DNA of 55,110 nucleotides, taken from positions 1-55,110 of the forward strand of contig NZ_QIBY01000015.1 of NCBI RefSeq assembly GCF_003725335.1. The letters run 5' to 3'. Origin of the DNA: Parvibacter caecicola (GTDB taxonomy: Bacteria; Actinomycetota; Coriobacteriia; Coriobacteriales; Eggerthellaceae). Below are positions 38,665 to 47,818 of this stretch, piece after piece; the stretch's first letter is position 1; each line of letters opens with the position of its first letter. The position numbers and the translations under genes are program-made. Under the pieces are notes generated by a model. That model was not told the origin of the DNA. It ran no database searches and saw only the letters and a list, made by a program, of their open reading frames with translations.

Positions 38665-39249
38665 CGCTCGGCCCTCCTTAGCGATGAAGCATGTTTTGCA
38701 CTTTTCGCAAGCTTTCGCATCTTTCGCCGAAGCGCAAGCAACGACCATGCTTCGCCAGCGCGAACGCAAACCTCACAGAGCCCCTTAACGGTCATCTCGC
38801 TGGAGAAAACCACGGTTCCCGCCACCACCTCGAATCTCTTGCTGCATCGCCCTTTACTTGGGCCACATCGAATGCCCTACCTCGACCAAGCATCCAAAGC
38901 CGCCCGAGCAGCACGTTCTCGCTCATCGCGGCCTCAAAGGCCGCTCTCTCCGACTTCTTCAGCGGCTCCTCCTCCAGGTCGGGAAGGAGCCTTTAACAGG
39001 TCGGCGCGACGGCCCCCCAGCGCACCACGCCCTCCTCCTACGCGATCAGCGCAAGCTCGACCACGCCCCTGTCGTACATTCGGGCTCCTTCCGGGACCAC
39101 GCCTTTGTCCGCGCCTCCAAGGCGGCAAGACCAACCCCCATGGGACCCGACTTCGGGCCGCGCTAAGCGAGCGGCTTTTAACCACAGAACATCAAACTCG
39201 CCGCCGACCAATGCTCCTGTGTGTTCTACCGCATTATCGCAACCGACCC
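38665..39249. other. Decayed coding remnants between accessory genes
   Basis: 585 bp with no intact gene. On the - strand around 38840-39060 a coding-like stretch (GVVELALIA, VVRWGAVAPTC, LLPDLEEEPLKKSERAAFEAAMSENVLLGRL) is interrupted by in-frame stops. It probably derives from one lost gene. A Cys-rich fragment (KACEKCKTCFIA) lies in front of the broken ATPase. I cannot assign a family. Confidence 0.35.
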
Positions 39250-39756
39250 TCACCCCACTGCTAAACCGTTCCCGACCTGGCTCCTAAGGCCCCACCCATC
39301 GTAATCCTCCACGATAAGCACAAAGTCATCAGCCCTTTCTGCAAACAAAGACGCCTCGGCGCTATTCACTGGGAACAAAACGGCTTTCCCATCGCATATT
39401 TCACCTCGGCAAAACGTAAACGAGGATGCACCACGTTGTGAGAAGGAAAGTGAACCGACCCATTCGCCATCGGATTTCTTCGTCAGATATGCAATCTTAA
39501 TGCATAGGTCGCAAGCACCTATGTTGGCCAAGGACACATTGGCCACATATCGACCGTCATCCGAATACGAGATGTAGAAGTTATAGGACACTCTTTTTTC
39601 ATAAGGTCGCTTTACCGCATACAACGATATGCATATTGCCACAATGCCGTTAAACAGCGACAAGAGAGACAATGCGGCTGAACAAAAACCTGGATTGTTA
39701 TTGCACCATACGACAATTGCCTCCACGGCCATCCCCTCCTTGTTTCGAAGCAGCAT
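39250..39756 (-). CDS. Small hypothetical protein with one membrane helix
   Basis: 168 aa from ATG 39756. A second ATG eight codons later has AGGAGGGG directly in front and may be the true start. A single hydrophobic helix (~23-47, ALSLLSLFNGIVAICISLYAV) is followed by a ~115-residue soluble domain of beta character (YNFYISYSDDGRYVANVSLANIG ...). It resembles the one-helix accessory proteins often found beside defence or stress modules, but I recognise no family. It lies between decayed DNA and the ASCH/PIN operon. Confidence 0.6.
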   Translation of the reverse strand: MLLRNKEGMAVEAIVVWCNNNPGFCSAALSLLSLFNGIVAICISLYAVKRPYEKRVSYNFYISYSDDGRYVANVSLANIGACDLCIKIAYLTKKSDGEWVGSLSFSQRGASSFTFCRGEICDGKAVLFPVNSAEASLFAERADDFVLIVEDYDGWGLRSQVGNGLAVG

Positions 39757-39996
39757 AACCCCAGTCGCGGCGGCATCCCCTTGGACTCCCGCCGGCTAGT
39801 TAAAGCCGTCCCCCTTAGTCGCTAGCCAGAAGAGCAGATCGGCCCTCGCCTCGTCGATGCCTAGGTATCCAAACCCATATAAACGCGAGGCTTGGAGTAC
39901 ATGAGGCAGCCCCTTCTTCGGGACGCTCCGCTTCCGGACGTCTCCGAATGCACCACAGGCGCTTTTGCGCAATGCTGCCCCAGACAACGAGCGACC

Positions 39997-40917
39997 TTAT
40001 CCCAGCAGGTCATCTGCGCTATCGGTGGATTTCGCAACCTGCAGTGGTACACCCACAATGCCAGATATTTTTTGCGCACAAGCCTGCTCTACCTCTTGAA
40101 GCTCTGAGACGAGCCCCAACAGGGCATCATGCGACACGCCACCTAAGCCGTCTCTGGCGATAAGGCGCTCAACGATTCTGCCCGGCTCGTCAACCATGAG
40201 AAGCATCGAGCTGAGATCCATTTGCTCAAACACTCCTTCTGGCACCTGGAAGAAAGAGCCGTCTCCACGCCTTAAGACAAAATGGCCGTCTAAGATGCCG
40301 CCCTCCGTAAACCAATTGGTTGCTTTCAGAGCCTTGATAAGAACGTCTTGATTGCTGCATAAATCTGCGGAAGGCTTACTTTTCCAATCGCTGATTAACG
40401 CGCTCGACGAGTATGCACTGCACCCGAGATCGACCGCAAGCCTTTCGGCTAGAGTCGTTTTTCCAACACCATGCACTCCGCCAATAAATACCCTTGACTT
40501 GCTTTTCGTGTCCCCGAGGCTAAGCAATCTCCTCGAAGCCTCATCGGAAAGATACTGGAATGATTGCGGCGGGCGTTCAACGCCCAGCTCCTGGAGCGGA
40601 ACTTCCTCTGTTAGAGGCTCCGGACTGTCTAAGCGGTATGCCACGGCTTTCGATTTTCCCTTGAAGTATTCTTCAAAATACTCATAGGATATACCGGCAT
40701 CGTCTCTCGTCTCTTTCCAAATATCGTCAGGACTGCCCTCCAGAATCGAAACGACCCGCGCAAATCCAGTTACCGCCTTTGCAGGTAAAGTTTCGTAAAG
40801 CGCCAGATAGTCAATCGGACGTGCTGGTTTTCGCGTGCGAAACTCGTATTTCTTCTTCCCTGCATATATTTTTTTTGCATGCACACTGTAAATCGAAATA
40901 ACAGCCGCATTGGTCAT
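39997..40917 (-). CDS. ASCH-domain protein fused to a P-loop kinase-like domain
   Basis: 306 aa. The N-terminal ~100 residues match the ASCH pattern (VISIYSVHAKKIYAGKKKYEFRTRKP ... YLALYE ... VTGFARVVSI), a fold related to PUA/EVE that binds RNA or modified nucleotides. The C-terminal half has a Walker A GGVHGVGKTT (~146-155) and an adenylate-kinase-like layout (ILDGHFVLRRGDG, MLLMVDEPGRIVERLIARDG), so it probably binds and phosphorylates a small molecule or nucleotide. Its ATG overlaps the stop of the PIN-GNAT gene (ATGA at 40914-40917), so translation is coupled. The base composition is more AT-rich than genes to the left. No close known system can be named. Confidence 0.82.
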   Translation of the reverse strand: MTNAAVISIYSVHAKKIYAGKKKYEFRTRKPARPIDYLALYETLPAKAVTGFARVVSILEGSPDDIWKETRDDAGISYEYFEEYFKGKSKAVAYRLDSPEPLTEEVPLQELGVERPPQSFQYLSDEASRRLLSLGDTKSKSRVFIGGVHGVGKTTLAERLAVDLGCSAYSSSALISDWKSKPSADLCSNQDVLIKALKATNWFTEGGILDGHFVLRRGDGSFFQVPEGVFEQMDLSSMLLMVDEPGRIVERLIARDGLGGVSHDALLGLVSELQEVEQACAQKISGIVGVPLQVAKSTDSADDLLG

Positions 40918-42395
40918 TGTCCGGCCTCCAAGATTAATCGATACTGCTCGTCCGTTATGCGCCGGATAGTCCTAAGCACCGCGAGATCCATCGCCTTCAT
41001 CTTTTCGAGAGATACTGGGGAGTCCAAGTATCGCACAAGATCGAAGCATATCGTCAAGAGACGCCCACCCGAACCGGCCATCATGCTGGCAATCTGCGCC
41101 TCGCGGTAGACAGACCGATTTCTGACCTTAGACAGGATTAAATCAACGTCATTGCTGCGCAATATACCTACCGCCACCCCAATAGCCTGTACTTCTTGAC
41201 GATCCTCACTTCTATAGAATAGCAAAATATCTCCTGGCTCAATCTGATTGGTAGGCGCTTTGCATAGATACGCCTTCCTTATCGTATTGCTTTCCGGCTC
41301 GTACATGGTAGGCATGTCCCTAAAAAGACCTTGACTGAAAGCTGCTATATCCGGAAAAAGAAGCTCGTGGTAATGAGGCTGAATAGGAACTAGGAACTTG
41401 TTTACCGTCACATCATCCCTGTAGGATGGGTATAGTGTTTGCTCATACTCCAATTTCTCTAAGGCCAAATGCTCCGGAAGAACTGGGCGAATATATTTAC
41501 CAATCACCCTATCCCCTTTATAATGCCCTTTCTTTTCAAATCCAAAATCAAGCGCAAGCTCAACAAGTTGAGGCTGTTTATCTTCTCTTACCGTAAAGTA
41601 TACGTAGCTCGCTCCCCATGCAGCAGCAACTAAGAAGGCCTGATGGAATAACCTTTCGCCAATCTTGGAGCCCTGCAGCTTCGCATCAACCTTAAAGGTG
41701 CAAAATTTAACGATGTCCCCCTCCGGCTCAAAACCACAGTCATCGATTATTCTTTTGCCCTCATGTTTATAAATGCATAAGGCCCTTAGTTCACCATCCT
41801 CCTTGATAAAGGAACACTCGCGCTGCTCCCGAGAACGCCTTTCTAGCCAGGAGTTGAAATCAGGATAATCGGTTCGGAGGGAATCGAAAAACGCGTCGTC
41901 TGGATCGAGCTCGCTGCAGGTTCCATTCCTGACGCAAGCGAGGCTAGGAGGCTTTAGCGAGTTGTCTGCCATTTCGCAAAACTCGTCCAGAGTGTAGACG
42001 CTCTCTTCTACGCCAGCCTGACTTGCTTTTCGATGCATACGTCTATCATCTGTAACCAGATAATCAACATAAGGGTTTACCACGCACGCCAAAAGGTTGT
42101 TATCGACTACATCATTTTCTGATCCATGCGTCCAACCCAGTCCGTCGAAATAGGCCGCATCGCAATGGGGCGTCGATTCAAGTACACGATACCTCTTCAC
42201 GCGAGAAGACAGAATCTGCTTTCTGCGCTCATCTTTATCTCGCTTGATATCCTCAAACTGCATTGGATGGATATAGAAGGCAAAATCATTGGTTCTCTTA
42301 AGCATCTCGGTATACTTCTCCAAAAGAACCGCGTTTGGGTCTTCTATCGCGATAAGGGCGTTTGTGTCCAGCAAGACCGTCTTCGTCGCATCCAC
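40914..42395 (-). CDS. PIN nuclease-like, GNAT acetyltransferase and ASCH/EVE-like three-domain protein
   Basis: 493 aa. PIN domain (1-~145): VLLDTNALIAIED, DVVDNNLLACVVNPYVDYLVTDDRRMHRKA give the expected acidic residues of an Mg-dependent RNase. GNAT domain (~175-305): FCTFKVDAKLQGSKIGERLFHQAF is the acetyl-CoA loop, followed by LVELALDFGFEKKG. The C-terminal part (~330-493) looks ASCH/EVE-like (PTNQIEPGDILLFYRSEDRQEVQAIGVAVGIL). Thus one chain carries two activities used by toxins of toxin-antitoxin systems (RNA cleavage and acetylation) plus a nucleotide-recognition fold. It leads a two-gene operon with the ASCH/P-loop protein. GTG start, with GAGAGGGG immediately upstream (short spacing). 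Confidence 0.82.
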   Translation of the reverse strand: MDATKTVLLDTNALIAIEDPNAVLLEKYTEMLKRTNDFAFYIHPMQFEDIKRDKDERRKQILSSRVKRYRVLESTPHCDAAYFDGLGWTHGSENDVVDNNLLACVVNPYVDYLVTDDRRMHRKASQAGVEESVYTLDEFCEMADNSLKPPSLACVRNGTCSELDPDDAFFDSLRTDYPDFNSWLERRSREQRECSFIKEDGELRALCIYKHEGKRIIDDCGFEPEGDIVKFCTFKVDAKLQGSKIGERLFHQAFLVAAAWGASYVYFTVREDKQPQLVELALDFGFEKKGHYKGDRVIGKYIRPVLPEHLALEKLEYEQTLYPSYRDDVTVNKFLVPIQPHYHELLFPDIAAFSQGLFRDMPTMYEPESNTIRKAYLCKAPTNQIEPGDILLFYRSEDRQEVQAIGVAVGILRSNDVDLILSKVRNRSVYREAQIASMMAGSGGRLLTICFDLVRYLDSPVSLEKMKAMDLAVLRTIRRITDEQYRLILEAGQ

Positions 42396-43348
42396 CCCCT
42401 CTCGTCAAATAATCTCAATGCAATATTCTAGACCCAATAAACCAGAAAGTTATCGAGATATCCCAATTTCAAAAACGCACCTCGATAGTCAGCAAGTATA
42501 TTTTGGCATCTTTGCCGAGAATAGGCAGGATTGCCCCAACAAGCATCAGACGAAGCGAAGCCGCTGCATCCCCACAAGCGTCTTCGCTCGTCCCTATTTT
42601 TGCGCGCCAGCGCATACCCAGCCGAACGGTCAAAGGTAATAATCCATTTCCATCAGACTAAACCCTCACGGACAATAATGCTTTTGAAGACGCCTACGAT
42701 CTCCACGAACGATTCGTTTTAACGAAGATAGCTATTCTTGAATCCCACGAATATATCTTCATATCTGAAGCATCACAGCACCTTGTCAACGCGCTTATCG
42801 TAAGGCACATACTTTTCTGGCCAGTGACGAGCGGGGCATTTAGGCGCAAACAGGTAATACCCGCAAACTCCGCCGTCCCCTCATCTGGGCAATCACATCG
42901 TCTTCAACAATACCGAAATCACCCTGCCTCCTCGCCCACGCCTGATGCAATCGTCAAACGGCCATCGTGCGCCTACGACAAGAAAAAGCTTTAAGCGTGA
43001 CCCGCCCCCAGCCCTTCGCATCGCTGCTTCTCGCCACAACAAAGCCGAGGCTCCCCAAAACAGCTTCGTTTGCCCCCCGAAGCTGACAGCCCGATTCAAC
43101 GCAACATCATCTCCCCCGAAAGCCATATCCTCTTCGCAAGCGCCAGATTTAAGGGTATCGTGTTCCATAAAGTAGCAAAAGAGCAGCTTTTGAGCCGCAG
43201 GGAAAGCGGCTATCCCCTAGAATCGTAGTTACCGCAACAGGCGTTTCGCAGAAAGGAGACGACCTCAATGGACGTTCTGCACGAAGAAATGAACGTCCGA
43301 TCCTCAACTTCATGGCCCGGAGGCCGTCGGAGGACGCGCCCGACACCC
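42396..43348. other. Gene-poor accessory gap with coding remnants
   Basis: 953 bp without an intact gene. On the - strand, 42425-42520 encodes a plausible protein C-terminus (SRQRCQNILADYRGAFLKLGYLDNFLVYWV then stop). Also on the - strand, 42785-42965 reads LHQAWARRQGDFGIVEDDV and, after a frame break, GYYLFAPKCPARHWPEKYVPY. These look like fragments of decayed genes, but no family could be assigned. It also holds the promoter region of the PIN-GNAT operon (right of 42395). Confidence 0.3.
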
Positions 43349-44935
43349 TTATAACGCAACCCGCTGATCGCGGACTTCGGCCCCAAAGATTCCCCTTAGC
43401 ACCGCCGGCAGTACGCCTTGTTTCTGGGCCTCGTAGGGCTTGCCGGCAAGGATGAGGCCCTCCACCTTCAGTCGGCTCAGGTCCTCGGGGGCCATCTCGT
43501 AGGGGTTCTCGGACAGGACGCACATGTCCGCCACCTTGCCAGCCCCCAGCGAGCCGCGCTCCCCCTCGTCGAACGTCACCCATGCGCCGTTGTAGGTGCA
43601 CATGCGCAGAGCCTCCCGCACTGTGAGGCTCTGGCCGGGCACGCTGTGGTTGCACGCTCGCTGCATCCACAGCACCGGATCGGGGTCGGTGCAAGGGGCG
43701 TCGCTGCCCGCCGAGAGCACGATGCCGGCGTCCGCGAACGTCCGCAGCGGGTTCAGCCGGGCCGCCCGCTCCTCCCCCAAGATCTCGCCCAAGTACGAAT
43801 CGGGCTCCTGCGGCCAATCGATGAAGCTCGTCTGCACCGGCAGATGAATGCCGTATTCGGCGCAGATGGCAATCCCCTCTTCAGTGGGCAGGCAGGCGTG
43901 AATGATGCCGTGCCTGTGGTCCTCGCGCGGGAAATCCTCCAGCGCCGCCTTGAGGGCCCGCGCCGCCTGGTCGAAGGCGGCATCGCCAATCGCGTGCAGC
44001 TCAATCTGCAGCCCTGCCCGGTTGGCCTCCTTGCAGAACTCCGTCACCTTCTCGTCGGAGTAGTACAGCACGCCCTGCCCGCCCGCGGCGTCGACGTAAG
44101 GCTCCTTCAAAGCCGCATCGTGACTGCCGAAACAGCCGTCCAGGGCGCACTCGAAGCACCCGCCGATGCGCGGGAGCTTGCGCTTCGTGGCCACCGACAC
44201 GTCCATCGACTGGGGAAACACCCGCACCTGGAATCCGCTTTGGGCGCTCCTTCCCAGCCACTTCTCCAGACTGATGTCCAAATTACCCGCAAAGCCCACA
44301 CCGCTCACGCTGTGCACCATGCCGATGCCGCGGCCGGCAAGGAAATCCATCGCCTTCTGCACATTGCCCACCAGCTCGGGTATGGAAAGGCTGCCAGTGA
44401 TGTAGTCGCTCACGGCGAAGAAGGCCTCCTGGTTCATCTCGCCAGTGTCGGGGTGGTAGCCCCGCAGCCCCTCAACCTTGCCTTTCACTTTTTCGAGCAG
44501 CAGGGTGTTCACCACGCAGGCGTGCCCGTCGTACTTCACCATGAACACCGGCTTGTCCGGACACGCCCGGTCAAGCTCCTCGCGTGAGAGCAGCCTCCCC
44601 TCTTCAACCGAGTACGGCGAAGCCCCGAACGCCACAAGGATCTTCGACCCGCATCTCCCCGCGAACTCGGACACCATCTCAATGATTTCCCGATTCGAGC
44701 GGGCTGCCATCACGTTCAGCCCCGCGTTGAATGTGGCGAAGGAGGCAAGGTGCTCGTGAGTGTCCACGAAAGCCGGGCAAAGGACGCGTCCATCTAAACG
44801 CTCCACGGGCGCGTCAGCGTATTCAGCGGGCAGGCCATCGCCCACGAACAGGATGCGACCACCGTCCTCCACCAAATAGCGAGCGACCGAGTCGTCAGCA
44901 TCCACCGTTAAAATGTCGCCTTCGTAAACCTTCAT
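43349..44935 (-). CDS. Amidohydrolase family 3 protein (YtcJ-like)
   Basis: 528 aa. The metal site begins with FVDTHEH (near 56-62), and the fold continues with HAIGDAAFDQAARAL (~313-327), HACLPTEEG and the late aspartate in LSAGSDAPCTDPDPVLWMQRA (~400-420). The C-terminal beta sandwich ends with GSLGAGKVADMCVLSENPYE. Family members hydrolyse amide or cyclic-amide bonds of mostly unknown substrates. No export signal. ATG with GAAAGG upstream, 44 bp after the stop of the Lic fusion gene, so perhaps in the same transcript. It is clearly GC-richer than the lic/dlt genes. Substrate unknown. Confidence 0.88.
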   Translation of the reverse strand: MKVYEGDILTVDADDSVARYLVEDGGRILFVGDGLPAEYADAPVERLDGRVLCPAFVDTHEHLASFATFNAGLNVMAARSNREIIEMVSEFAGRCGSKILVAFGASPYSVEEGRLLSREELDRACPDKPVFMVKYDGHACVVNTLLLEKVKGKVEGLRGYHPDTGEMNQEAFFAVSDYITGSLSIPELVGNVQKAMDFLAGRGIGMVHSVSGVGFAGNLDISLEKWLGRSAQSGFQVRVFPQSMDVSVATKRKLPRIGGCFECALDGCFGSHDAALKEPYVDAAGGQGVLYYSDEKVTEFCKEANRAGLQIELHAIGDAAFDQAARALKAALEDFPREDHRHGIIHACLPTEEGIAICAEYGIHLPVQTSFIDWPQEPDSYLGEILGEERAARLNPLRTFADAGIVLSAGSDAPCTDPDPVLWMQRACNHSVPGQSLTVREALRMCTYNGAWVTFDEGERGSLGAGKVADMCVLSENPYEMAPEDLSRLKVEGLILAGKPYEAQKQGVLPAVLRGIFGAEVRDQRVAL

Positions 44936-44979
44936 TGTCTACCTTTCGCCATCGCAACCAGCAATGCCGTCGCAAGCTC

Positions 44980-47643
44980 CTACAAACCACCCAGTGTGCG
45001 ATACGCCTCATCCACTTCTTGCAACTCGCGGAAAGAGTCTATCTCCGCCACGTCGTTGAAGGAGCATTCCCTCACATGCACCTTATATTCTTCAGGCCTA
45101 CGATCAAGCGCCACATCATCCCAGAAGATCTGCTTCGCCCCTTCATCCTGGTTGAATACGGCAGGAATGTCCCTCGAAAGTCGGCCGCCATCCTTTGCAG
45201 TCCAGTAGGACACCCCCACCATCTGCCAACACGGCTCCTCGGACCCTTTGGCAATGCGAGTAATCCTCCTCTCGCCATCAACGGAGAAGCACCAATCTTC
45301 CGTTTGGTCCACAGGAATAGCCAGATAGTTAGAGCGATATTGGTATTTTGTTATTAGCTCGGGCGAGCGCAAAAGCAAATCGCTTTCGAACACATACGCA
45401 TTTTGGAAGAAGTCTTTTGCCTGCAGGGCAGATGAGATGTTATTCGTTGAGTCGTAAATTGGATTATCTAAAAACTTAATAGACGGATACTTGGATTTCA
45501 GCTGGTCAAATGCGTCTTTAAGATACCCACGAACAATGTATATCTCCTCAATTCCTACTGCCGTAACGGCATCCAGAAGGCGATCAATGATTCGCTCGCC
45601 CCAAACACGCACAAGGGGCTTGGGAGTGTTAATGGTGATGGGCAACATGCGACTTCCGAAGCCTGCAGCGAAAAAAATCGCCCGCCGTGCTCTATAGGGC
45701 TCCAAGGCCGCGAGCCCCTTTACAGTGATACCACCTTCGTTTACAAGGCCCTCCTCCGCAAGCTCCGCAACCACGGCGCCATCCTGCTCCGAGACCCGGC
45801 CCCCAGCCTCCAAGGCAACAAGGACATCGAACTCCCCTCGCGAAAGCTCCGCAGGAGCCGAGGGGCGACCGTCAACCAAGCCCGCCGCTGCACGGCCAAA
45901 ATCCTTAGCTGCCTTGTACCAAATACGCATCCAGTTTCCCGTAGAACTGCCAGCCTGCTCCTTAAACAGAGCCCACACATACCAGTACCACCCCACAACT
46001 GCAGTGCAGGCGACCAGGTGAGCCTTCTCTTCCTCCGTCGCCTCTCTTCCAAAATACAAAGGTAATATCTCCAACGCCTGGGAAACCGAATAACCCGACC
46101 CCTGAGCAACAAAATTGCCCAGGTCACAGCCATAATCTCCCATAGCGGCATATTCCCAGTCGATAAGGCACACCTCACCATCCCCGACCAGGATGTTGGG
46201 GCCATAAAAATCATTGTGGCAGAGTACAGGCTGTCCCGCGCCCGAATATACGAACCCGGCTATCCCGTCAACAACCTCTTTCAGCTCGTAGAAGTCAGCC
46301 GGAAAATGAAATCCCTCGGACTCCAACTGAGCCAACAGCCGATTCGCCTCGTCGTAAAAGTCGAACGACCAGGGAGACTCAACGCCGCCATCGTGGAGCT
46401 GACGCAACGCCCTTAAGGCCATCTCCACATGCTGCCTGTTGCTATACGAAAACGGCTCCCTGGTCTCGTATAGCCGAGAGATCTTCCAGCCACTAGATGC
46501 ATCCTCGTAAACAAACGTCGAATCAAGCCCCAGCTCGGCAGCGGCATTCAGGGCAAACGCCTCTGCTTGGCGATTAATTATCTCACCGGTTCCAACACCA
46601 GGATGGCGGTATACGAAGTTATCTCCCTTACAGGAAAACACCACGGAAAGGTTTGTTATCCCCTCTTGCAAAGGGCGAACGCCACCTATATCCAATCGAG
46701 AGCAATGGAGCACGCTGCAAATATTGTCCAGAATCGCCGAATCGACGTTCTCCAGAAAAGCAGAATCAAATGAGCAGAGGTCCTCCATCCGGTCGAACTC
46801 CCGAATGGCAGAAGGAGGAACCCGCCTCGTCCTGAGGGTAAAATCCTCTATGTGGGCAAGCAGTATGCGCTCCCAAAGAGCCCCGGCGGTTTCAGGGCGG
46901 TTGTACTCCTCTGAGATATACGCGAGCAACTTCCTTCCAGACTCTGCATCAATAAAAGATGGTCCCAGGAGATACCAGCTCTTCCCCGCAGCCGCCTGCT
47001 TGCACCCCTTAACACGCCCCTGCCCATCCAGCTCTACCGCCGTGCCCGATTGGCTGTCTTCAAGCAATACGGCCATGCACTCAAGAGAGTACTCCCATGC
47101 ATGGAATGGATTCTCGGGATAGAACTGGTCGGAACAGCATACATAGGAACCGAGTATTCTCTCCCCCGCCAAAAACACCGAGGAATGATTGTTGCGCTCC
47201 CTGTAATCACAGGCCTCAAGCAGCTCAACGCCAAACTCGTCTTCGAGGTAGAACAGCTGCTCTTTCATGTGACCAACCACAACAGTGATGCGCTCGATTC
47301 CAACTTCTTGCAGCTGGCGAATCATTCGCTCTATCAGCACTTCGCCATGCACTGTGAAAAGCGGCTTGGGGTGCTCGTACGAAAGAGGAGCCAAACGCGC
47401 CGAAAGACCCGCAGCCAAAATCACCGCACCTTGCACTCGATACCCTTTGAGCGTCTTGACCCCCAGAGGAGTTAGCTTGTTGTCGGCATCCAGGAGTCCC
47501 TCGCCACGAAGAACGCCCACTGTTTTATTGACGGCGCCGAGCGAAATCCCCGTAACCCGCGATACCAGCCTTTGCGAAGAACCAGGCTCTTCAGCGAAGG
47601 CGCGTAAAACCGAAAATGACTGATGCGCAATTATCTTCAACAC
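44980..47643 (-). CDS. Giant Lic fusion: winged helix, LicC-like cytidylyltransferase, LicA-like choline kinase, second winged helix and second LicC
   Basis: 887 aa. 1-66: winged-helix domain. 72-~290: nucleotidyltransferase with LAAGLSARLAPL and HPKPL, then NNHSSVFLA. ~310-590: choline-kinase fold with the phosphotransferase motif HNDFYGPN (476-483) and IDWEYA (494-499). ~598-650: a second winged-helix-like piece. 653-887: a second cytidylyltransferase (AAGFGSRMLPI, TPKPLVRVWGE, STNNISSAL, YVFESDLLL, FWDD), very like pneumococcal LicC. It should phosphorylate choline and turn it into CDP-choline for the LicD transferase nearby. Two winged helices each joined to a LicC by a similar linker suggest an internal duplication. 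The start is ambiguous: GTG and TTG both lie on or too near the GGAGG ribosome site. Confidence 0.9.
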   Translation of the reverse strand: MLKIIAHQSFSVLRAFAEEPGSSQRLVSRVTGISLGAVNKTVGVLRGEGLLDADNKLTPLGVKTLKGYRVQGAVILAAGLSARLAPLSYEHPKPLFTVHGEVLIERMIRQLQEVGIERITVVVGHMKEQLFYLEDEFGVELLEACDYRERNNHSSVFLAGERILGSYVCCSDQFYPENPFHAWEYSLECMAVLLEDSQSGTAVELDGQGRVKGCKQAAAGKSWYLLGPSFIDAESGRKLLAYISEEYNRPETAGALWERILLAHIEDFTLRTRRVPPSAIREFDRMEDLCSFDSAFLENVDSAILDNICSVLHCSRLDIGGVRPLQEGITNLSVVFSCKGDNFVYRHPGVGTGEIINRQAEAFALNAAAELGLDSTFVYEDASSGWKISRLYETREPFSYSNRQHVEMALRALRQLHDGGVESPWSFDFYDEANRLLAQLESEGFHFPADFYELKEVVDGIAGFVYSGAGQPVLCHNDFYGPNILVGDGEVCLIDWEYAAMGDYGCDLGNFVAQGSGYSVSQALEILPLYFGREATEEEKAHLVACTAVVGWYWYVWALFKEQAGSSTGNWMRIWYKAAKDFGRAAAGLVDGRPSAPAELSRGEFDVLVALEAGGRVSEQDGAVVAELAEEGLVNEGGITVKGLAALEPYRARRAIFFAAGFGSRMLPITINTPKPLVRVWGERIIDRLLDAVTAVGIEEIYIVRGYLKDAFDQLKSKYPSIKFLDNPIYDSTNNISSALQAKDFFQNAYVFESDLLLRSPELITKYQYRSNYLAIPVDQTEDWCFSVDGERRITRIAKGSEEPCWQMVGVSYWTAKDGGRLSRDIPAVFNQDEGAKQIFWDDVALDRRPEEYKVHVRECSFNDVAEIDSFRELQEVDEAYRTLGGL

Positions 47644-47645
47644 CT

Positions 47646-47689
47646 CCAGCGTTCACCGCAATATACAATTGGCGAAAAATGAACACTGG
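47646..47689 (-). promoter_or_regulatory. Inverted repeat and TATATT box in front of the Lic fusion gene
   Basis: CCAGCGTTCA (47646-47655) and TGAACACTGG (47680-47689) are inverted with one mismatch and enclose CGCAAT/ATTGGCG half-matches. A -10-like TATATT (- strand, 47660-47665) lies between them. The placement 3 bp from the start, before a gene whose product begins with a winged helix, suggests an operator for autoregulation. The -35 is weak. Confidence 0.4.
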
Positions 47690-47733
47690 AAATATACACC
47701 ATCCTATGCCGGTTTTCACCTGAAGTAAGGGGA

Positions 47734-47784
47734 CATCTGAAAAATGCAGATGCAAATGCGCAGACGCCCCCTACGGCGTCTGCG
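47734..47784 (-). terminator. Double hairpin after the GNAT gene
   Basis: A 10-bp perfect stem (47759-47768 with 47775-47784) lies 35 bp past the GNAT stop. A second small hairpin (CATCTG 47734-47739 with CAGATG 47747-47752) follows. T-runs are short (TTTTT in the second loop), so strength is uncertain. It would separate the licD-side genes from the Lic fusion gene. Confidence 0.45.
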
Positions 47785-47818
47785 ACGTGGGGGGCGGCGA
47801 GATGCCACTGCCGAAAAT

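Noticed and set aside
38581-38769. Short Cys-containing frame at the start of the broken ATPase
   Set aside because: Its C-terminal part is simply the first segment of the ATPase pseudogene before its in-frame TAG.
42659-42940. Stop-free + strand stretch in the gap before the amidohydrolase
   Set aside because: Lacks a start codon and follows a TAA; no family recognised, and - strand remnants explain part of it as well.
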